A DNA stretch of 64,000 nucleotides from Actinomycetes bacterium. GTDB lineage: Bacteria; Actinomycetota; Acidimicrobiia; Acidimicrobiales; RAAP-2. The DNA lies in assembly GCA_021793515.1 (NCBI GenBank), contig JAJYSP010000006.1, forward strand, positions 1-64,000, written 5' to 3'. The notes below the pieces were generated by a model. The model made no database searches and was not told the DNA's origin. It saw only the letters and a program-made list of their open reading frames with translations. Position numbers and translations under genes: made by a program. Below are positions 60,129-64,000 of this stretch, in pieces; positions within the stretch are counted from its first letter, which is position 1, and each line of letters starts with the position of its first letter.

Positions 60129-60464
60129 GTGAGCGAGACGAGCCCCACCCCAGACCACGAACCTGACCTCGTCGACCGCGCGCTCGGAACCCTCGATCAC
60201 GCGCTCGACATCGTCCACGACAAGGTTCTGCGACCGATCCTGCTCGCCGGGCGCACACTCGCCTTCATCTTCGTGCTCTTTCTCGTCGGCCTCGTGCTCG
60301 TAAGCGTGCTGATCATCGGTATCATCCGACTCTTCAACGTCTACCTCTTCGCCAATCACGTCTGGCTGAGTTATGCCCTCGTGGGTGTGCTCTCCCTCGG
60401 TGCCGGTCTCGTCATCTGGCGTCGACGGCGACCTCTACCCCAGCGAAAGAATCAACATGACTGA
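60129..60464 (+). CDS. Small membrane protein with two helices
   Basis: 111 residues from GTG 60129 (TTG 60099 possible). An acidic N-terminus of about 45 residues, then helices [23 protein letters not shown] and [20 protein letters not shown], and a basic tail [11 protein letters not shown]. No recognised motif. Its end overlaps the trxB start, so it is co-transcribed with the thioredoxin system, but a role there is not shown. Confidence 0.65.
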   Translation: MSETSPTPDHEPDLVDRALGTLDHALDIVHDKVLRPILLAGRTLAFIFVLFLVGLVLVSVLIIGIIRLFNVYLFANHVWLSYALVGVLSLGAGLVIWRRRRPLPQRKNQHD

Positions 60465-61410
60465 ACACACCCGTGTCCTCATCATCGGATCGGGCCCCGC
60501 AGGTCTCACCGCCGCGATCTATACGGCGCGAGCGCAATTGCAGCCAATTGTCATCGAGGGCGAGCCATCCTCGACCTCCGACCAGCCCGGTGGCCAGTTG
60601 ATGCTCACCACCGACATCGAGAACTTCCCCGGTTTCCCCGAGGGCATCACCGGCCCGGAGTTAATGGCGAACATGCGCGCCCAGGCCGAGCGCTTCGGTG
60701 CGGACCTGCGCGTGAACAAGGTGCAGCGACTCGACGTGGGTGGCCGTCCGTTCCGCGCGTGGCTCTCGGGTGACGATGAGCCGAGCATCACCGCCGATAC
60801 AGTGATCTTGGCGACCGGCGCACAGTCACTCATGCTCGAAATCCCTGGTGAAGCCCGACTTCTGAGCCATGGTGTGTCCACGTGCGCCACCTGTGACGGT
60901 TTCTTCTTCCGGGGTCACGACATCGCGGTCATCGGTGGCGGTGACTCCGCGATCGAGGAGGCCACTTTCCTCACCCGCTTCGCGTCCAGCGTGACCATTG
61001 TGCACCGTCGTGACTCCCTTCGCGCCTCCAAGATCATGCAGGAGCGCGCCTTCGCGAACGAGAAGATCCGCTTCGCGTGGAACACGAAGGTCCTCGAAGT
61101 CCTCGGTGACGACAAGGTCGCCGGACTCCGTGTCGCAGACACGGTGACCGGGGAGGAACGCACCATCGACGTGACCGGCGTGTTCGTCGCCATCGGTCAC
61201 GTGCCGAACACCCAGCTGGTCCGCGGACAGGTCGAACTCCACGACAACGGCTACGTACGAACTGGTGTCGGTTCCTACACCAACATCGACGGACTCTTCG
61301 CGGCCGGTGACGTCCAAGACGACGAGTACCGCCAAGCCATCACGTCGGCCGGGTCGGGGTGCATCGCCGCCATCGACGCCGAGCGATGGCTCGAGGCGCT
61401 CGACGGTTAG
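60457..61410 (+). CDS. trxB: Thioredoxin reductase
   Basis: 317 residues from ATG 60457 (overlaps the upstream stop). FAD motif [20 protein letters not shown], redox-active [13 protein letters not shown] (Cys-x2-Cys), NADPH motif [15 protein letters not shown] with [13 protein letters not shown], and C-terminal [26 protein letters not shown]. It reduces TrxA, encoded next, with NADPH. Confidence 0.97.
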   Translation: MTEHTRVLIIGSGPAGLTAAIYTARAQLQPIVIEGEPSSTSDQPGGQLMLTTDIENFPGFPEGITGPELMANMRAQAERFGADLRVNKVQRLDVGGRPFRAWLSGDDEPSITADTVILATGAQSLMLEIPGEARLLSHGVSTCATCDGFFFRGHDIAVIGGGDSAIEEATFLTRFASSVTIVHRRDSLRASKIMQERAFANEKIRFAWNTKVLEVLGDDKVAGLRVADTVTGEERTIDVTGVFVAIGHVPNTQLVRGQVELHDNGYVRTGVGSYTNIDGLFAAGDVQDDEYRQAITSAGSGCIAAIDAERWLEALDG

Positions 61411-61520
61411 AGGTTCCGTTCGGTCCCGACCACGCGCGACCCGTTCACAGCGGTTATGAATTTGACGGCGCGGGGTAAGGTGGTCGCCACGACGCCACCG
61501 GGTGTCACTGGGAGGTAGCA

Positions 61521-61847
61521 ATGACAAGCCCGATCACAATTCTCACTGACGCCACCTTCGACGAAGTGATTGGTTCGGCGGAGAAGCCGATCCTCGTTGA
61601 TTTCTGGGCGGAGTGGTGTGGTCCGTGCCGCATGATCGCCCCAATCCTCGAGGAGTTCTCAACGGAGCAGGCCGACAAGTTCACCATCGGCAAGCTCGAC
61701 GTCGACGTCAACGTCGCTACCGCCACCAAATTCTCCGTCATGAGCATCCCGACCCTGCTGCTCTTCAAGGACGGTCAGGTCGTCGCACGAATCGTGGGGG
61801 CCAAACCGAAGGGCGCCCTCCTTCACGAGATCACCGCGTCCCTCTAA
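61521..61847 (+). CDS. trxA: Thioredoxin
   Basis: 108 residues, GGGAGG seven bases before [26 protein letters not shown] holds the WCGPC active site; [22 protein letters not shown] is the cis-Pro loop. General dithiol donor, including for Bcp encoded at 29.2 kb. A 110-base gap after trxB with TATGAA at about 61455 may hold its own promoter. Confidence 0.97.
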   Translation: MTSPITILTDATFDEVIGSAEKPILVDFWAEWCGPCRMIAPILEEFSTEQADKFTIGKLDVDVNVATATKFSVMSIPTLLLFKDGQVVARIVGAKPKGALLHEITASL

Positions 61848-61864
61848 CGACCCTGATAAAAGGC

Positions 61865-62806
61865 TTGATCCAACGCGGTGACACGGGCCAGTCGGTCCGT
61901 GAATTGCACAACCGGCTCCAACGTCTGGGCTACGCCGCGCCCTTCGACGACGATGAGGTCTTTGGGGACGCCACGGCCGCCATGGTCGAAGCGTTCCAAC
62001 GAGCGCGGGGACTTCCCATCACGGGTGAGGTCGACGCCACGACCTGGTCACGACTCGTCGAAGCCGGCTGGCACCTCGGAGATCGACTGCTCTACCTCAC
62101 CCGTCCCTTCCAACGCGGGGACGACGTCGCGGAGTTACAGATCCGCCTCGCCCAGCTCGGGTTCGACCCGGGCCGGATCGACGGGATCTTCGGCACCCTG
62201 CTCGACGGTGCGCTGATCGATTTCCAACGTAACCGCGCCCTTGAGCCGACCGGTGTGCTGACTCGCGCCACCTTGCTCGAACTCTGGCGCATGACTTCGA
62301 TCATGGCCGATCGAAACCTCGTCACCGAGGCCCGCGACCGGGCCGGGTTCAATGAACTGCCCTCCGACCTGGTAGTTGTCGCCGGATCGACTCCCCTCGC
62401 CGACGCCGTTGCTCGGGACTGGACGTCAGGGAACCTGATCCGTCTGGAGAGTTCCAACCCCGACCAGATCGCCGCGACCGCTAACGGTGCCAACGCAGCT
62501 ATCGTCCTCGCATTCCAGTTCAACGGTGAGATTCAGGGCATACACATCCACTATTGGGCCAGTTACCGGTCCCACTCACGCCGTGGCGAGCAGTTGGCTA
62601 GTTCCCTGGCGGCGGCGCTTGCGAGCAGGGAACTCCTCCCACGCGTCGAGGTGACCGGGATGGCGTTGCCCGTCTTACGCGAGACGCGCATGACCACCCT
62701 GCAGGTAGAACACGGTGCCTATCACAGCCAGGTCGACGAGATCGCAGCCATCGTAAGTGAGCTCGTAAGAAAAGTTCTCCACAACGAGGCGCCGACGTCA
62801 GTCTGA
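61865..62806 (+). CDS. cwlM: CwlM-like protein: two peptidoglycan-binding domains plus degenerate amidase
   Basis: 313 residues from TTG 61865, 17 bases after trxA; the ORF-track start is inside trxA. Two PG-binding type 1 domains (LIQRGDTGQSVRELHNRLQRLGY and LTRPFQRGDDVAELQIRLAQLGF) precede an Amidase_3-like domain. The zinc and catalytic motifs are lost: no DPGHGG, FQFN in place of xxHxN, VEHGAYHS in place of VExGFLSN. LPVLRETRMTTLQVEHG still aligns with CwlM's LLRLTRMPTVQVDIG. In mycobacteria CwlM activates MurA rather than cutting peptidoglycan. A regulatory role is therefore likely. Confidence 0.82.
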   Translation: MIQRGDTGQSVRELHNRLQRLGYAAPFDDDEVFGDATAAMVEAFQRARGLPITGEVDATTWSRLVEAGWHLGDRLLYLTRPFQRGDDVAELQIRLAQLGFDPGRIDGIFGTLLDGALIDFQRNRALEPTGVLTRATLLELWRMTSIMADRNLVTEARDRAGFNELPSDLVVVAGSTPLADAVARDWTSGNLIRLESSNPDQIAATANGANAAIVLAFQFNGEIQGIHIHYWASYRSHSRRGEQLASSLAAALASRELLPRVEVTGMALPVLRETRMTTLQVEHGAYHSQVDEIAAIVSELVRKVLHNEAPTSV

Positions 62807-62925
62807 ATAAGTCTGCTGGGACAAGGTAATTTAGGCTTTTTCCAAGGCTGAATGAGAGTAAACCACAACTTCATCCACAAGTTGGGGAAAACTTCAACGA
62901 AAACGTTAGGTTTAACGTTGAGGGT
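62807..62925. other. AT-rich gap between cwlM-like gene and parB
   Basis: 119 bases, clearly richer in A/T than its surroundings. It holds TCATCCACA (one base from a DnaA box) and the inverted repeat AACGTTA-GGTT-TAACGTT at 62902-62919. No ParB-site (parS) consensus seen. Could hold terminators for both convergent genes or DnaA-binding sites. Confidence 0.4.
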
Positions 62926-63849
62926 TTACTTGGTCTGTGAAATAACGATATACAGGCGTTCTAGGTCGTCAAGATCAGCAAAATCTATAATGATTCGGCC
63001 GTTCCGTCCTTTGAGATCGACATGAACTCGCGTATTCAGGTAGTCCTCCAGCAGATGTTCGAGTTCGGCGACGCTGGCGTCGGGCACGGGTCGCAGCCGC
63101 GGCGCTGATGACACCTCACGAGTCGCGGGCTCGTCGACGGGGATGACCTTCGGCTCAAGGAAAGCCTTGACCGCTTCCTCGGTGGCTCGAACCGACAACT
63201 CGTTCTTGATAACACGAGCCACCATCAGGGCCTGGGCGTTCGGATCGGAGATCGCGAGTAACGATCGTGCGTGCCCTGCCGTCAGGTCACCGTTCACCAG
63301 TGCCGCTTGCGCGACCTCGCCGAGCTGCAACAGCCGCAACGTATTCGTAACATTCGCCCGACTCTTGCCCACTCGCTGCGCTACCTGCTCGTGTGTGAGG
63401 TCAAACTCGTCAATGAGCTGCTGATACGCCGCCGCTTCCTCCAGTGGATGGAGATCGACGCGGTGGAGATTCTCAACCACGGCTTGTTCCAGGGAGAGAC
63501 GATCGTTCACGTCGTCTTGCACCAGCACTGGCACCGTCTCGAGACCGGCGAGTGCCGCTGCACGCCACCGCCGCTCCCCCGCAATCAGTTCGAAGACTCC
63601 GGGCTCACCCTCAACCGGTCGAACGATGAGCGGCTGAAGCACCCCCAGCTCGCGGACCGAAGAAGCCAATGACTGAAGGCTGTCGTCATTGAATGACTTA
63701 CGCGGCTGAAACTGATTGGGCCGTATCGCGGTCACCGAGATTCGACGCAGTGGCCCACCGACCTCGACCTCTTCCTGCTCGACTTCGACGTCGGGTGCAT
63801 CGGGGATGAGAGCGCCCAGGCCCTTACCCAAACCTGGTTTCCTAGCCAT
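62926..63849 (-). CDS. parB: Chromosome partitioning protein ParB
   Basis: 307 residues. N-terminal GLGKGLGALIPDAP (ParA-contact tail), CTP-binding ParB domain ISVTAIRPNQFQPRKSF ... FELIAGERRWRAAALAGLETVPV, helix-turn-helix LTHEQVAQRVGKSRANVTNTLRLL, and C-terminal dimerisation region VHVDLKGRNGRIIIDFADLDDLERL. It loads at parS and spreads as a CTP clamp for chromosome segregation. It overlaps the parA stop by eight bases. Confidence 0.97.
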   Translation of the reverse strand: MARKPGLGKGLGALIPDAPDVEVEQEEVEVGGPLRRISVTAIRPNQFQPRKSFNDDSLQSLASSVRELGVLQPLIVRPVEGEPGVFELIAGERRWRAAALAGLETVPVLVQDDVNDRLSLEQAVVENLHRVDLHPLEEAAAYQQLIDEFDLTHEQVAQRVGKSRANVTNTLRLLQLGEVAQAALVNGDLTAGHARSLLAISDPNAQALMVARVIKNELSVRATEEAVKAFLEPKVIPVDEPATREVSSAPRLRPVPDASVAELEHLLEDYLNTRVHVDLKGRNGRIIIDFADLDDLERLYIVISQTK

Positions 63850-64000
63850 TAATGATCTCCTCCGCTAATGCGCGATATGCCTTGGCGCCCTTCGAATTGG
63901 GATCGAAGTACGTGATTGGCTGTCCGAACGATGGCGCTTCTGCCAATCGGACTGTACGTGGGATAACGGTGCGGCACAACTCAATGGGGAAGTGACGCCG
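63842..64000 (-). CDS. parA: ParA ATPase, C-terminal 52 residues (5' end outside the window)
   Basis: Not in the ORF track. The frame is open from the window edge to TAG at 63842 and reads RRHFPIELCRTVIPRTVRLAEAPSFGQPITYFDPNSKGAKAYRALAEEIING in full; VIPRTVRLAEAPSFGQP is the ParA/Soj C-terminal signature. Partner ATPase of ParB. Confidence 0.93.
   Translation of the reverse strand, partial: RRHFPIELCRTVIPRTVRLAEAPSFGQPITYFDPNSKGAKAYRALAEEIING

Noticed and set aside
62806-62926. parS site for ParB
   Set aside because: No match to the TGTTNCACGTGAAACA consensus in the gap or nearby.
1-64000. CRISPR arrays, insertion sequences, tRNA or rRNA genes
   Set aside because: No regularly spaced repeats, transposase motifs or recognisable tRNA/rRNA sequence were seen on either strand.

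Overview
The window is a continuous piece of a high-GC actinobacterial chromosome with dense coding, many ATGA/GTGA stop-start overlaps and many apparently leaderless genes. The right end has the gene order seen near the origin of actinobacterial chromosomes: ino1/padR/DUF5318-like, rpsF-ssb-rpsR-rplI-dnaB, and pcnA - DUF6049-like - murJ - trxB - trxA - cwlM-like - parB - parA. This resembles Mycobacterium, but ponA1, mutT4 and sigM are absent and panB, degV and others are inserted. Together with the NrfD/Fe-S/cupredoxin island this suggests the class Acidimicrobiia. That placement is inference from gene content; there is no rRNA in the window. I saw no tRNA, CRISPR array, insertion sequence or prophage.

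Layout. 1-9.2 kb: end of an MFS exporter, then recC-recB-recD (minus strand, translationally coupled). 9.3-11.8 kb: a cis-prenyl transferase, an SGNH hydrolase and a TetR regulator. 12-22.6 kb: a divergent catabolic island. The minus arm carries an acyl-CoA synthetase, TetR, scoB, scoA and a family VIII-like esterase. The plus arm carries a Liv-type ABC importer (SBP, livG, livF, livH, livM) coupled to a 3-hydroxybutyrate dehydrogenase-like SDR. I read this as uptake and catabolism of 3-hydroxybutyrate or related hydroxyacids. 22.7-29.6 kb: MscS-like channel, LCP cell-wall ligase, beta-lactamase-fold hydrolase, TMEM175-like channel, secreted repeat protein, OmpR-type regulator with a predicted leader peptide, and Bcp peroxiredoxin. 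29.6-33 kb: branched-chain 2-oxoacid/pyruvate dehydrogenase E1a-E1b-E2. 33-38.7 kb: MFS, rlmN, SDR and a two-gene ABC exporter.

38.7-47.8 kb is the most unusual region. A minus-strand operon encodes four cupredoxins, a Tat-exported four-cluster ferredoxin, an NrfD-family quinone-site membrane subunit and an Ig-like anchored protein. No molybdopterin subunit and no cytochrome c is encoded. A NarL-type two-component system is divergent from it, and a polytopic membrane protein follows. A shared inverted repeat (CCGTGGWWTCACGS) lies in front of all three transcription units. In front of the regulator gene it is centred at -42.5 from the predicted leaderless start, the classic activator position. 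I propose one copper-protein/quinone electron-transfer regulon controlled by this two-component system.

47.8-64 kb is housekeeping: replication (dnaB, ssb), ribosomal proteins, pantothenate, inositol, tRNA CCA addition, lipid II flipping, thioredoxin system, a degenerate CwlM-like regulator and chromosome partitioning.
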